Assembly (NCBI RefSeq): GCF_011395035.1
Contig: NZ_CP024768.1
Span: forward strand, 986,854-1,050,853
DNA from: Pantoea cypripedii
GTDB taxonomy: Bacteria > Pseudomonadota > Gammaproteobacteria > Enterobacterales > Enterobacteriaceae
DNA: 64,000 bases
Direction of reading: 5' to 3'
In this document: in pieces, positions 8,394 to 17,707 of the stretch
Numbering within the stretch: the first letter of the stretch is position 1
How the letters are laid out: every line of letters starts with the position of its first letter
Position numbers and translations under genes: made by a program
The notes under the pieces: model-generated
The model's input: the letters and a program-made list of their open reading frames with translations, nothing else
Databases searched by the model: none
What the model was told of the DNA's origin: nothing

Positions 8394-9914
8394 ATGCGTT
8401 ATGCACATCCCGGCACGCCAGGCGCTTTAGTCTCTTTTAAAGCGACTTACGGCAACTATATTGCGGGCAAATTCACAGAGCCGCTCAGCGGCCAGTACTT
8501 CACCAACACCTCGCCAGTTGATGGCAGCGACATTGCGCAGTTCCCTCGTTCGGACGCGCGCGATATCGACTTAGCACTGGATGCTGCTCATCAGGCCGCC
8601 GACGCCTGGGGAAAAACCAGTGCTCAGCACCGTGCCAACCTGCTGTTGCAGGTGGCCGACCGGATTGAAGCCAATCTGGAAATGCTGGCCGTTGCCGAGA
8701 GTTGGGACAACGGCAAGCCCATCCGTGAAACCCTGAATGCGGATCTGCCGCTGGCAGCTGACCATTTCCGTTACTTCGCTGGCTGCCTGCGGGCGCAGGA
8801 AGGCAGTACCGCAGAGATTGATGAACATACCGTTGCCTATCATTTCCACGAGCCATTGGGCGTGGTGGGGCAAATTATCCCGTGGAACTTCCCACTGCTG
8901 ATGGCGGCGTGGAAACTGGCTCCGGCGCTGGCGGCGGGCAACTGCGTGGTGTTGAAACCCGCCGAGCAGACCCCGCTGGGGATTACCTTGCTGCTGGAGT
9001 TGGTTGGCGATCTGTTCCCGGCGGGCGTGCTTAACGTGGTACAGGGCTTTGGGCGTGAAGCTGGCGAAGCACTGGCGACCAGTAAACGCATCGCCAAAAT
9101 CGCCTTTACCGGCTCGACCCCGGTAGGACGTCATATCATGGCCTGTGCGGCGGAGAACATTATTCCCTGCACCGTGGAGCTGGGCGGTAAGTCACCCAAC
9201 ATCTATTTTGCCGATGTGATGGACGGTGAACCGGAGTTTATTGAGAAAGCGGTGGAAGGGCTGGTGCTGGGTTTCTTCAACCAGGGCGAAGTCTGTACCT
9301 GCCCGTCACGCGCGCTGATCCATGAGTCGATCTACGCTCCCTTTATGGAACGCGTGATGGCGAAGATTGCCACGATTCGCCGCGGCGATCCGCTCGATAC
9401 CGAAACTATGATCGGTGCACAGGCTTCCCGTCAGCAGTTCGATAAAATTCTCTCCTATATTGATATTGCGCGTCAGGAAGGCGGACAAATCCTGACCGGA
9501 GGTGAACGTGCCAGCATTGCGCCTGCGTTTGATAACGGCTTCTACATCCAGCCGACGTTGATCAAAGGTGACAATCAGATGCGTTGCTTCCAGGAGGAGA
9601 TCTTCGGGCCGGTGATCGGCGTCACCACCTTTAAAGACGAAGCTGAAGCGCTGGATATTGCTAACCAGACGCAGTTTGGCCTCGGTGCGGGCGTCTGGAC
9701 ACGAAACACTAATCTGGCCTATCGCATGGGGCGTAGTATCAAAGCGGGGCGTGTCTGGACCAACTGTTACCACATCTACCCGGCGCATGCTGCTTTCGGC
9801 GGTTACAAGCAATCCGGGGTGGGACGCGAAACCCATAAGATGGCGCTCAACGCCTATCAACAAACCAAAAACCTGCTTGTTAGCTATGACATCGCACCAC
9901 TGGGCCTCTTTTAA
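8394..9914 (+). CDS. exaC: Aldehyde dehydrogenase, ExaC/AcoD (acetaldehyde dehydrogenase) type
   Basis: NAD(P)-dependent oxidation of an aldehyde to the acid; relatives act on acetaldehyde from ethanol or acetoin breakdown. At 506 residues it has the standard length of the ExaC subgroup and its N-terminus (MRYAHPGTPGALVSFKATYG). Visible motifs: IIPWNFPLLMAAWKLAPALA cofactor segment, FTGSTPVG, general-base glutamate in VELGGKSPN, and the catalytic cysteine region NQGEVCTCPSR. First gene after the sigma-54 promoter; a zinc alcohol dehydrogenase follows after 32 bp, so the pair should take a primary alcohol through aldehyde to acid. The substrate itself cannot be read from sequence. Confidence 0.88.
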   Translation: MRYAHPGTPGALVSFKATYGNYIAGKFTEPLSGQYFTNTSPVDGSDIAQFPRSDARDIDLALDAAHQAADAWGKTSAQHRANLLLQVADRIEANLEMLAVAESWDNGKPIRETLNADLPLAADHFRYFAGCLRAQEGSTAEIDEHTVAYHFHEPLGVVGQIIPWNFPLLMAAWKLAPALAAGNCVVLKPAEQTPLGITLLLELVGDLFPAGVLNVVQGFGREAGEALATSKRIAKIAFTGSTPVGRHIMACAAENIIPCTVELGGKSPNIYFADVMDGEPEFIEKAVEGLVLGFFNQGEVCTCPSRALIHESIYAPFMERVMAKIATIRRGDPLDTETMIGAQASRQQFDKILSYIDIARQEGGQILTGGERASIAPAFDNGFYIQPTLIKGDNQMRCFQEEIFGPVIGVTTFKDEAEALDIANQTQFGLGAGVWTRNTNLAYRMGRSIKAGRVWTNCYHIYPAHAAFGGYKQSGVGRETHKMALNAYQQTKNLLVSYDIAPLGLF

Positions 9915-9946
9915 GCCCACATCAGACCCTTTTGGAGAGTGAATTG

Positions 9947-10987
9947 ATGACTATGAAGATCAAAAGCACAATGAAAGCGGCAGTTGTGAAATCATTCGGT
10001 GAGCCATTGGTGATTGAAGACGTCCCGGTACCTGCCGTTGGGCCGGGCCAGGTGCTGGTTAAAATTGCCGCCACCGGGGTTTGCCATACTGACCTGCACG
10101 CTGCCGAAGGTGACTGGCCTGTCAAACCGAATCCGCCGTTTATTCCTGGCCATGAAGGTGTTGGTCAAATCGTGGCGTTAGGTGAGGGCGTGAAACATCT
10201 GAAAATGGGTGATCGCGTCGGTGTGCCCTGGCTCTACTCGGCTTGTGGCCATTGCGAATACTGCCTTGATAGCTGGGAAACCCTGTGCCTGTCGCAGCAA
10301 AATGCCGGCTACTCGGTTAATGGCAGCTTTGCTGAGTATTGTCTCGCGGATGCAAACTACGTCGGTATCCTGCCTGATAACATCGAGTTCAACGAAATTG
10401 CGCCAATCTTATGTGCCGGTGTGACGGTGTACAAAGGTCTGAAGATGACCGACACCAAGCCAGGTGACTGGGTGGTGATTTCCGGTATCGGTGGCCTGGG
10501 ACATATGGCGGTGCAGTACGCGGTGGCTATGGGGCTGAACGTTGCTGCGGTCGATATTGACGACGAGAAGCTGGCGTTTGCTAAACGCCTCGGTGCCAGT
10601 GTGGTCGCCAATGCGAAAAACGTCGATCCGGCCAAAGTGTTCCATGAAAGCTTTGGCGGTGCGCATGGTGTACTGGTGACGGCGGTGTCGCCCAAAGCCT
10701 TTGAACAGGCGCTGGGAACCATGCGTCGTGGTGGCACCATGGTGCTGAACGGTCTGCCACCGGGCAAGTTTGATCTGTCGATCTTTGATATGGTGCTGGA
10801 CGGTATTACGGTGCGCGGTTCGATCGTGGGTACCCGTAAAGATTTGCAGGAAGCGCTTGATTTTGCTGGTCGCCACAAGGTGAAAGCCAATGTCGCCGTG
10901 GAGCCGCTGGTCAACATCAACGACATCTTTGCGCGTATGCATGCGGGTAAAATCGAAGGTCGTATCGTAGTGGATATGTCGCTGTAA
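9947..10987 (+). CDS. adhP: Zinc-dependent alcohol dehydrogenase, AdhP type
   Basis: Medium-chain NAD-dependent alcohol dehydrogenase, propanol/ethanol preferring in the AdhP group. The ATG at 9947 behind GGAGAG gives 346 residues; a TTG start five codons earlier is possible but would overlap the ribosome site. Catalytic zinc ligands are visible in GVCHTDLH and PGHEGVG, the structural zinc cysteines in ACGHCEYCLDSWETLC, and the Rossmann loop in GIGGLGHMAVQYA. Second gene of the exaC-adhP unit; ends at a strong terminator shared with convergent yajR. Confidence 0.92.
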   Translation: MTMKIKSTMKAAVVKSFGEPLVIEDVPVPAVGPGQVLVKIAATGVCHTDLHAAEGDWPVKPNPPFIPGHEGVGQIVALGEGVKHLKMGDRVGVPWLYSACGHCEYCLDSWETLCLSQQNAGYSVNGSFAEYCLADANYVGILPDNIEFNEIAPILCAGVTVYKGLKMTDTKPGDWVVISGIGGLGHMAVQYAVAMGLNVAAVDIDDEKLAFAKRLGASVVANAKNVDPAKVFHESFGGAHGVLVTAVSPKAFEQALGTMRRGGTMVLNGLPPGKFDLSIFDMVLDGITVRGSIVGTRKDLQEALDFAGRHKVKANVAVEPLVNINDIFARMHAGKIEGRIVVDMSL

Positions 10988-10989
10988 AC

Positions 10990-11023
10990 AACCAGCCCGA
11001 CGCAAAGGTCGGGCTTGGTTTTA
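10990..11023 (+). terminator. Bidirectional terminator between adhP and yajR
   Basis: GC-rich stem AGCCCGAC / GTCGGGCT with outer AACC/GGTT pairing, followed by TTTT on the plus strand and flanked by A-rich sequence on the other side, in the gap between two convergent genes. Confidence 0.8.
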
Positions 11024-12385
11024 ACTGCTGGCGAGCAGCGCTTCCAGTTCGACGCGGCTCGTCACCTTGCTGTCTATCTTGATATAAGCACTTCTCTCTT
11101 CCGGCACGATAAACACCGAGGCGACGCCCGGTTGTGCTTTCAGGCGTTTTTCCAGATTTGGCACTGCCAGCACCGCATCACTCAGTACCAGACGCAGGCT
11201 GCTGACGTAAGGGGGTTCCTGCATTGACATGCTGATGAACAACCAGATGGCTGCCACCACTGCGCCGACCAGAAACACCGTTTGCGCGTCAAAATGACCG
11301 AATACCCAACCGCCCATGCTGCCGCCAATTGCCACCCCAAGGAACTGGCTGGTGGAGTAGATACCCATCGCGGTGCCTTTGTAACCCGGCGGGGATTCTT
11401 TGCTGATCAATGACGGCAGAATCGCTTCCATCAGGTTAAAGGCGAGGAAGAACAGCTGCACGCCAATCACCAGCGTCCAGAAGTGATTGCCAGCCCCCCA
11501 AAGCACGATTTCAGCGATGACAATTAAGGCGACGCAACTGACGAAGACGCGCTTCATGCGGCGTTTCGCTTCGGCATAAATGATGAAGGGGATCACGCTG
11601 ACGAAGGAGATCAGCATGGTCACCAGATAAACCTTCCAGTGCTCGGATGCCGGCAGGCCAGCCTGCTCAAACTGACCCGGCAGGGCGACAAAGCTCGACA
11701 TCAGCAGAATATGCAGACACAGAATGCCGATGTTGAGTTTTACCAATCTGGTGTTGGTCAATACCGCACGAATGCTGCCTTTCACCATCCCGGATTCACG
11801 GTTCAACACATGATGCGGCGCATTGGGTACCACCAGCAAAGTAATGACAATGCCAAGGCTGGCAAGAATGGCAATCATCCAGAACAGCGCGTGCAGCCCC
11901 AGTGCATGCGTAACAATCGGGCCAATTACCATGGCGATGGCAAAGGTGATGCCAAAGCTGATGCCGATAAACGCCATCGCTTTGGTGCGGTTCTGTTCGC
12001 GGGTGAGGTCAGACAGCAGCGCCATCACCGCAGCGGCAATCGCGCCGGAACCCTGCAAGGCACGGCCCAGAATAACCCCCCAGATGGAGGAGGTGGTGGC
12101 GGCTATTACGCTACCCAGCACAAACAGCAGCAGGCCGCCGACAATCAGCGGTTTGCGCCCGATGCGGTCGGAGAGTAAGCCAAAGGGGATCTGAAAAATC
12201 GCCTGGGCCAGGCCATAAATACCAATTGCCAGACCAATCAGGGTTTCACTGGCACCCTGTAACGCCATGCCATAAGTGGTGAGTACCGGCAGCACCATAA
12301 ACATTCCCAGCATACGCAGGGAAAAAACCGTACCTAAGCCCCATGTCGCGCGCCGCTCTGTTGGGGTCATTTTGTTGTCGTTCAT
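11021..12385 (-). CDS. yajR: MFS transporter YajR
   Basis: Inner-membrane major facilitator of the drug/proton antiporter branch; the E. coli substrate is unknown. The 454 residues match the E. coli length. Twelve hydrophobic segments are followed by a C-terminal soluble ferredoxin-like YAM domain (about residues 390-454), the hallmark that separates YajR from other MFS proteins. The conserved loop 2-3 motif appears as GLLSDRIGRKPLI. Monocistronic; in E. coli it directly follows yajQ, here the dehydrogenase cassette lies between. Confidence 0.94.
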   Translation of the reverse strand: MNDNKMTPTERRATWGLGTVFSLRMLGMFMVLPVLTTYGMALQGASETLIGLAIGIYGLAQAIFQIPFGLLSDRIGRKPLIVGGLLLFVLGSVIAATTSSIWGVILGRALQGSGAIAAAVMALLSDLTREQNRTKAMAFIGISFGITFAIAMVIGPIVTHALGLHALFWMIAILASLGIVITLLVVPNAPHHVLNRESGMVKGSIRAVLTNTRLVKLNIGILCLHILLMSSFVALPGQFEQAGLPASEHWKVYLVTMLISFVSVIPFIIYAEAKRRMKRVFVSCVALIVIAEIVLWGAGNHFWTLVIGVQLFFLAFNLMEAILPSLISKESPPGYKGTAMGIYSTSQFLGVAIGGSMGGWVFGHFDAQTVFLVGAVVAAIWLFISMSMQEPPYVSSLRLVLSDAVLAVPNLEKRLKAQPGVASVFIVPEERSAYIKIDSKVTSRVELEALLASS

Positions 12386-12471
12386 TCCAACCTCTATAAG
12401 TTTGCTGCACTTATTCTAGGGAGCAGGGTAGGGCGGGTAAAACAATAGTTTTTAAGCGATGGTAACAAAAA

Positions 12472-12498
12472 GAAAGGGCGCGAAATTCGCGCCCTTTC
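12472..12498 (-). terminator. Terminator of the cyoABCDE operon
   Basis: Perfect 13-bp inverted repeat with one central base (arm GAAAGGGCGCGAA), followed on the minus strand by TTTTTG. It lies 20 bp beyond the cyoE stop, in the gap before the yajR start. Confidence 0.88.
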
Positions 12499-12517
12499 AT
12501 GGTCTTGCGGAGCTGAA

Positions 12518-13408
12518 TTACCAGACGTAAGTCAGCAGGTCTTTAGACGCCGGGGTCATAAAGTCTACCGACATCATCACGCTCAATGCAGTGACAGCAA
12601 CAATCGAGAACACAAACAGTTTACGTGCCCAAACTTTGTCGTTTGAGGTTTTATAACCTGAAAGCGCCATCCCGAGCCACCAGACACTCACTGCCGCAGC
12701 AACCACCAGATATTTGTAGCCAGCGTAACCGCCCAGTGAAAGCATCAGAGTGGCAATCATAAACGCCAGGATATACAGCGTAATATGATTCTTCGCCACT
12801 GAAATGCCTTTCACGACCGGCAGAACCGGGATATTTGCTGCCTGGTAATCTTTAAAGCGGAAGATGGCAATCGCATAGGAATGCGGCATCTGCCACAGGC
12901 TAAAGATAGCCAGCAAAATCAGCGCGCCAGCATCAAACTCGTTGGTCACCGCGCAGTAGCCAATCACCGGCGGCATTGCACCAGAAAGGCTACCAATCAG
13001 CGTACCGTAGACTGAATTACGCTTCATGTAGAGGCTGTAAATGCCGACGTATACCACGAAGCCCAGCACCGCCAGCCACATGGCCAGCGGGTTAGCTCCG
13101 AAATAAAGCAACGCAAAGCCAGCAATACCTAATGCGGTTGCATAAACCAGGCTCACTTTCGCCGAGATCAGGCCTTTCACCAGCACTCGATTCCGCGTTC
13201 TCTCCATCTTGATATCGATATCACGGTCAATCACGTTGTTGAAAACACAACCCGATGCAACGACCAGCGATACACCAACCAGTGAGATGAAGAACAGGGT
13301 GTAATCAATGCTGCCTTTAGAGGCCAGCAGGAATCCACCGATCACAGAAATTAAATTGCCGAAAATAATTCCTGGTTTTGTTACTTGCAGGTATTGCTTA
13401 ATCATCAT
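12518..13408 (-). CDS. cyoE: Protoheme IX farnesyltransferase (heme O synthase)
   Basis: UbiA-family membrane prenyltransferase that adds a farnesyl group to heme B, making the heme O needed by cytochrome bo3; its farnesyl-PP substrate comes from ispA in this window. The 296 residues equal the E. coli length. The prenyl-PP binding motif NNVIDRDIDIKMERTRNR is at about residues 58-75, and seven to nine hydrophobic segments are evident. Last gene of the cyo operon, 9 bp after cyoD. Confidence 0.97.
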   Translation of the reverse strand: MMIKQYLQVTKPGIIFGNLISVIGGFLLASKGSIDYTLFFISLVGVSLVVASGCVFNNVIDRDIDIKMERTRNRVLVKGLISAKVSLVYATALGIAGFALLYFGANPLAMWLAVLGFVVYVGIYSLYMKRNSVYGTLIGSLSGAMPPVIGYCAVTNEFDAGALILLAIFSLWQMPHSYAIAIFRFKDYQAANIPVLPVVKGISVAKNHITLYILAFMIATLMLSLGGYAGYKYLVVAAAVSVWWLGMALSGYKTSNDKVWARKLFVFSIVAVTALSVMMSVDFMTPASKDLLTYVW

Positions 13409-13417
13409 GAGCGACTC

Positions 13418-13747
13418 TTAGTGGACCATCATGTTGTAGTTGAGGTTCCACATAATCCACAGTGAGCCTACGACGACAATCAGGATAATAACTGCCGCAA
13501 AGACAATGGCCACCATGTTCCAGCCACCCTCAGATTTGCTGTCCAGATGCAGGAAGTACACCAGATGCACCAGCACCTGAACGACCGCACACACCAGAAC
13601 CACACCCAGAATGGTGCCGTGAGAAGCGCTGCCATCCATCACCATCCAGAACGGGATTGCCGTCAGGATGATCGACAGGATGAAGCCAATCATGTAGGAC
13701 TTCACGCTACCGTGAGATGCACCATGGTCAGTTACAGAATGACTCAT
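13418..13747 (-). CDS. cyoD: Cytochrome bo3 ubiquinol oxidase subunit IV
   Basis: Small membrane subunit that helps assemble the CuB site of cytochrome bo3. From the ATG at 13747 (MSHSVTDHGASHGSVKSYM) it is 109 residues, the E. coli length, with three membrane helices. The longer frame that runs back into cyoC is not used. The ATG overlaps the cyoC stop (TAATG), as expected for coupled translation. Confidence 0.96.
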   Translation of the reverse strand: MSHSVTDHGASHGSVKSYMIGFILSIILTAIPFWMVMDGSASHGTILGVVLVCAVVQVLVHLVYFLHLDSKSEGGWNMVAIVFAAVIILIVVVGSLWIMWNLNYNMMVH

Positions 13748-14364
13748 TACATGGCCCCCATCAGATAAACAATGGTGAATACGCAGATCCACACCACATC
13801 GAGGAAGTGCCAGAACAGGCTCAGACACATGATACGAGTGCGGTTAGTCGCCGACAGGCCACGTTTGGAGATCTGGAACATCAGAACTGCCATCCAGATC
13901 AGGCCAGAGGTGACGTGCAGACCGTGCGTACCAACCAGGGTAAAGAATCCGGACAGGAAGCCGCTACGGTCTGGACCGAAGCCTTCCATAATCAGGTGAT
14001 GGAATTCATAGATTTCCATCCCGATAAATCCGGCACCGAACAGGAAGGTCAACGCCAGCCAGCTGATGACCGCGCCCTTGTTCTGGTTGTTCATCGCGAT
14101 AACTGCCATACCGTAGGTAATGGAGCTAAGCAGCAGCAGCGCGGTTTCGACCAGTACAAACGGCAGTTCGAAGATATCTTTACCTGCCGGGCCACCGGCA
14201 GTGTTGTTGACCATAACTGCATAGGTCGCAAACAGGGTTGCGAAGATGATGCAGTCACTCATCAGGTAGATCCAGAAACCAAAGACTTTATTGGCTCCTG
14301 CATCGTGATGCCCATGCTCCGCATGGGCGTCGTGGTGGTGTGTCGTCACAGTTTGAGTTGACAT
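13747..14364 (-). CDS. cyoC: Cytochrome bo3 ubiquinol oxidase subunit III
   Basis: Five-helix membrane subunit of the proton-pumping quinol oxidase, homologous to cytochrome c oxidase subunit III. It is 205 residues; the N-terminus is His-rich (HHHDAHAEHGHH), as in enterobacterial CyoC. Helices carry the family landmarks LMSDCIIFATLFATY and WHFLDVVWICVF. It shares one base with cyoB on one side and one with cyoD on the other. Confidence 0.97.
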   Translation of the reverse strand: MSTQTVTTHHHDAHAEHGHHDAGANKVFGFWIYLMSDCIIFATLFATYAVMVNNTAGGPAGKDIFELPFVLVETALLLLSSITYGMAVIAMNNQNKGAVISWLALTFLFGAGFIGMEIYEFHHLIMEGFGPDRSGFLSGFFTLVGTHGLHVTSGLIWMAVLMFQISKRGLSATNRTRIMCLSLFWHFLDVVWICVFTIVYLMGAM

Positions 14365-16346
14365 TATTTCAGACCTGCTTTGCTGATTTCGTCAAAGTGC
14401 TTCTTCTCGATCTGCTCGATTTCCGCAACCGGTACGTAGTAATCCACGTCTTCATCGAAACTCTTCACAATCCAGGTGATGATCATGCCCAGGAAGGCAA
14501 CAACCACCAGCCACCAGATGTGCCAGATAGCCGCGAAACCGAAAATCGTACCGAAGGCAGCGATAACAATGGCAGCACCACTGTTTTTCGGCATATGAAT
14601 TTCTTCATATTTAGCCGGCTGCAGATACGCTTCGCCTTTCTCTTTCATTTCCCAGAAAGCATCGCGCTCGTGAACGTGCGGGATTACAGCAAAGTTGTAG
14701 AACGGCGGCGGTGAAGAGGTTGCCCACTCCAGCGTACGACCACCCCACGGGTCACCGGTCAGGTCACGGTTCTGGTCGCGGTCACGCACAGAAACGTAGA
14801 ACATGATCAGCTGGCACAGGATGCCACAGGCAATCAGCGCAGCACCGCAAGCGGCAACCACCAGCAGTGAGTGGAACTGCGGATCGATGTCCTGGCTGAT
14901 ACGACGGGTCATACCCATGAAGCCCAGCGCATACAGCGGCATAAACGCAACGAAGAAGCCGATGATCCAGAACCAGAAGGCACGTTTGCCCCAGGTCTCG
15001 TTCAGGGTGAAGCCGAAGGCTTTCGGGAACCAGTAGGTCACGCCAGCCATACAACCGAACACCACACCACCGATGATAACGTTATGGAAGTGCGCAATCA
15101 GGAACAGGCTGTTATGCAGGACGAAGTCCGCACCCGGTACCGCCAGCAGAACACCCGTCATACCACCGATAGAGAAGGTGACCAGGAAGCCGATGGTCCA
15201 CAGCATTGCTGAGTGGAACTCGACACGACCCTGATACATGGTGAACAGCCAGTTAAAGATTTTCACGCCGGTCGGAATCGCGATGATCATCGTCATGATA
15301 CCGAAGAAGGCGTTAACGTTCGCACCCGCACCCATGGTGAAGAAGTGGTGCAGCCAAACGATGAACGACAGAACGGTAATGGCGATGGTTGCCCACACCA
15401 GAGAGGTGTAACCAAACAGACGCTTTTTCGAGAAGGTCGCAGTGACTTCAGCGAAGACACCAAACACCGGCAGAACGAGGATGTAAACTTCCGGGTGACC
15501 CCAGACCCAAATCAGGTTGACGTACATCATCATGTTACCGCCCATTTCATTGGTGAAGAAATGGAAGCCGAGGTAACGGTCAAGGGTCAACAGTGCCAGC
15601 GTGACGGTCAGAACCGGGAACGCAGCGATGATCAGGACGTTAGTACACAGAGAAGCCCAGGTGAACACCGGCATTTTGAACAGGTCCATGCCCGGTGCAC
15701 GCATCTTCAGAATGGTCACGAAGAAGTTGATACCGGTCAGCGTGGTCCCGATACCGGATAGCTGGAGACTCCAGATCCAGTAATCGACCCCGACGCCAGG
15801 ACTGTACTCCGCACCCGAAAGCGGCGGATAGGCCAGCCAGCCAGTCTGCGCGAACTCGCCCACACCCAGCGACAGGTTAACCAGGATCACACCGATCGCC
15901 GTGAACCAGAAGCTCAGGTTGTTCAGGAACGGGAAGGCAACGTCACGAGCACCAATTTGCAGCGGTACCGCGATGTTCATCAGACCGACCACGAAAGGCA
16001 TCGCCACGAAGAAGATCATAATCACGCCGTGAGCGGTGAAGATCTGGTCGTAGTGGTGTGGTGGTAGTATGCCCGCTTCCCCGGCGGAAGCCATAACCTG
16101 TTGGGTACGCATCATCACCGCATCGGCGAAGCCACGCAGCAGCATGACGAACGCCATGATGATGTACATGATACCCAGTTTTTTATGGTCGATTGACGTC
16201 AGCCATTCAGACCAAAGATATTGCCATTTACCAAAGTAGGTGATGGCCGCAATGACAGCCAGACCACCTATGATGATACCGGCAACCGTGACCATGATAA
16301 TCGGCTCATGGTACGGCACTGCATCCAGTGTTAATTTTCCGAACAT
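14364..16346 (-). CDS. cyoB: Cytochrome bo3 ubiquinol oxidase subunit I
   Basis: Catalytic subunit holding heme b, heme o3 and CuB; oxidises ubiquinol, reduces oxygen to water and pumps protons across the inner membrane. It is 660 residues (E. coli 663) with about 15 membrane helices. Metal ligands are visible: FTAHGVIMIF (low-spin heme), WGHPEVYILVLP (CuB His and the cross-linked Tyr), WLHHFFTMG (two CuB His) and IAHFHNVIIGG (both heme ligands). Starts 4 bp after the cyoA stop and overlaps cyoC by one base. Confidence 0.98.
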   Translation of the reverse strand: MFGKLTLDAVPYHEPIIMVTVAGIIIGGLAVIAAITYFGKWQYLWSEWLTSIDHKKLGIMYIIMAFVMLLRGFADAVMMRTQQVMASAGEAGILPPHHYDQIFTAHGVIMIFFVAMPFVVGLMNIAVPLQIGARDVAFPFLNNLSFWFTAIGVILVNLSLGVGEFAQTGWLAYPPLSGAEYSPGVGVDYWIWSLQLSGIGTTLTGINFFVTILKMRAPGMDLFKMPVFTWASLCTNVLIIAAFPVLTVTLALLTLDRYLGFHFFTNEMGGNMMMYVNLIWVWGHPEVYILVLPVFGVFAEVTATFSKKRLFGYTSLVWATIAITVLSFIVWLHHFFTMGAGANVNAFFGIMTMIIAIPTGVKIFNWLFTMYQGRVEFHSAMLWTIGFLVTFSIGGMTGVLLAVPGADFVLHNSLFLIAHFHNVIIGGVVFGCMAGVTYWFPKAFGFTLNETWGKRAFWFWIIGFFVAFMPLYALGFMGMTRRISQDIDPQFHSLLVVAACGAALIACGILCQLIMFYVSVRDRDQNRDLTGDPWGGRTLEWATSSPPPFYNFAVIPHVHERDAFWEMKEKGEAYLQPAKYEEIHMPKNSGAAIVIAAFGTIFGFAAIWHIWWLVVVAFLGMIITWIVKSFDEDVDYYVPVAEIEQIEKKHFDEISKAGLK

Positions 16347-16350
16347 CGTA

Positions 16351-17271
16351 TTATTCCTCGGCTCCCGCGGAAGCGGCGTGACTCATGTCCATGCCTGCAG
16401 GCATGTCCATCTTCCCGTGGCTCATCTTGAACTTATCAATAACTTGCTTGAACAGTTCCGGATTGGCTGTTGAGAAATATTCCACCGGGTGATTTTCGCT
16501 TGGCGCAGCCAGTTTCTCGAAATCATCCATGGTGGTCAGCGTGTCAGGTGCCGCTTTAACTTTGGCGACCCACTGCTGGAATTCCGCGTCGTCTTTGGTG
16601 GCAATGGCTTTGAACTTCATGCCAGAGAAACCGCGACCACTGAAGTTAGCAGAGATACCGTCGAAAATTCCCGGCTCGTTGGCGATCAGGTGCAGTTTGG
16701 TCTGCATGCCCGCCATCGCGTAGATCTGGCTACCCAGCGTAGGAATAAAGAAGGAGTTCATGACGGAGTTGGAAGTAATTTTGAAGCTGACCGGAGTATT
16801 TGCCGGGAAGGCAATCTGGTTAACGGTTGCAATACCCTGTTCCGGGTAGATAAACAGCCATTTCCAGTCCAGCGCCACGACATCGATCTCAACCGGTTTC
16901 ACGTCAGAGGCCAGCGGTTTGCTTGGCTCCAGCGCGTGGGTTGATTTCCAGGTCAGAACGCCGAGGAAGAGAATGATCAGGATTGGAATGGTCCAGACCA
17001 CGGCTTCCACTTTGTTAGAGTGTGACCAGTTGGGGCTATACTTCGCATTGGTATTGGTTGCCCGATATTTCCAGGCAAAAAATACCGCCATAAAGACTGC
17101 GGGGATTACGACGATCAACATCAAGCCAAAAGCTGTCAGAATCAACGAACGTTGCTCCAGTGCAATCTGTCCTTTGGGATTTAACAACGCACTATCGCAG
17201 CCACTGAGTAATACAGCGCCTGCAATTAATGACAAAATCCCCAAACTTTTATTGTATTTCCTGAGTCTCAT
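16351..17271 (-). CDS. cyoA: Cytochrome bo3 ubiquinol oxidase subunit II (lipoprotein)
   Basis: Periplasm-facing subunit II, anchored by two helices and a lipid. The N-terminus is a lipoprotein signal with lipobox LLSGC (Cys25), followed by two membrane helices and a cupredoxin-like domain that, as in other quinol oxidases, lacks the CuA ligand set. It is 306 residues (E. coli 315) with a Met/His-rich tail ending near MDMPAGMDMSHAA. First gene of cyoABCDE. Confidence 0.97.
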   Translation of the reverse strand: MRLRKYNKSLGILSLIAGAVLLSGCDSALLNPKGQIALEQRSLILTAFGLMLIVVIPAVFMAVFFAWKYRATNTNAKYSPNWSHSNKVEAVVWTIPILIILFLGVLTWKSTHALEPSKPLASDVKPVEIDVVALDWKWLFIYPEQGIATVNQIAFPANTPVSFKITSNSVMNSFFIPTLGSQIYAMAGMQTKLHLIANEPGIFDGISANFSGRGFSGMKFKAIATKDDAEFQQWVAKVKAAPDTLTTMDDFEKLAAPSENHPVEYFSTANPELFKQVIDKFKMSHGKMDMPAGMDMSHAASAGAEE

Positions 17272-17341
17272 TTAACGACCTCAATGACAAAGGGCTCTAT
17301 TGTCGTTTAAGTGTGCGCGCATTTTACGGGAAGGTTTATAC

Positions 17342-17369
17342 AGTGTAAACCAGCTTAAGGATGTGTCAG
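17342..17369 (-). promoter_or_regulatory. Candidate sigma-70 promoter of cyoABCDE
   Basis: Reading leftwards, CTGACA (17364-17369) and TACACT (17342-17347) are separated by 16 bp, about 70 bp upstream of cyoA. It is the best -35/-10 pair I found in the 436-bp gap between the ampG stop (17708) and cyoA; the rest of the gap is AT-rich without a gene. Confidence 0.45.
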
Positions 17370-17605
17370 GAGCCTGTTGACACCTTTTGCTAAGGGTGTC
17401 ACAGATGTTGCGTAGGGTGACAAATTATTAAAAGAGACAAGTAGTTGGCGTTAATATAACAAAAACAAATGATAGTAACCGCAGTAAAAACAGGGAAAGC
17501 ATAAACCGTACTTTTAATGCCCATTTATTTAACAATTTTGCATCATTTATGCGATAAGAAAGCTACAAAATAATTGCTCACCGGTTTTTAATATTTTCTG
17601 CGATT

Positions 17606-17620
17606 GTTAATTTAATGTTT
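17606..17620. promoter_or_regulatory. ArcA-box-like sequence upstream of cyoA
   Basis: GTTAATTTAATGTTT matches 13 of 15 positions of the E. coli ArcA consensus GTTAATTAAATGTTA. Oxygen repression of cyo through ArcA is established in E. coli. The site is about 240 bp upstream of the promoter proposed here, farther than expected, so it may be one of several sites or a chance match in AT-rich DNA. Confidence 0.4.
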
Positions 17621-17707
17621 CTTTTTGTCGTTGTAAAAAAATGCTATCTACTAAAATTAGTCGCAGATATTTTTTCGTCAATTATTTCGTCAACGACAAT
17701 ATAGTGA

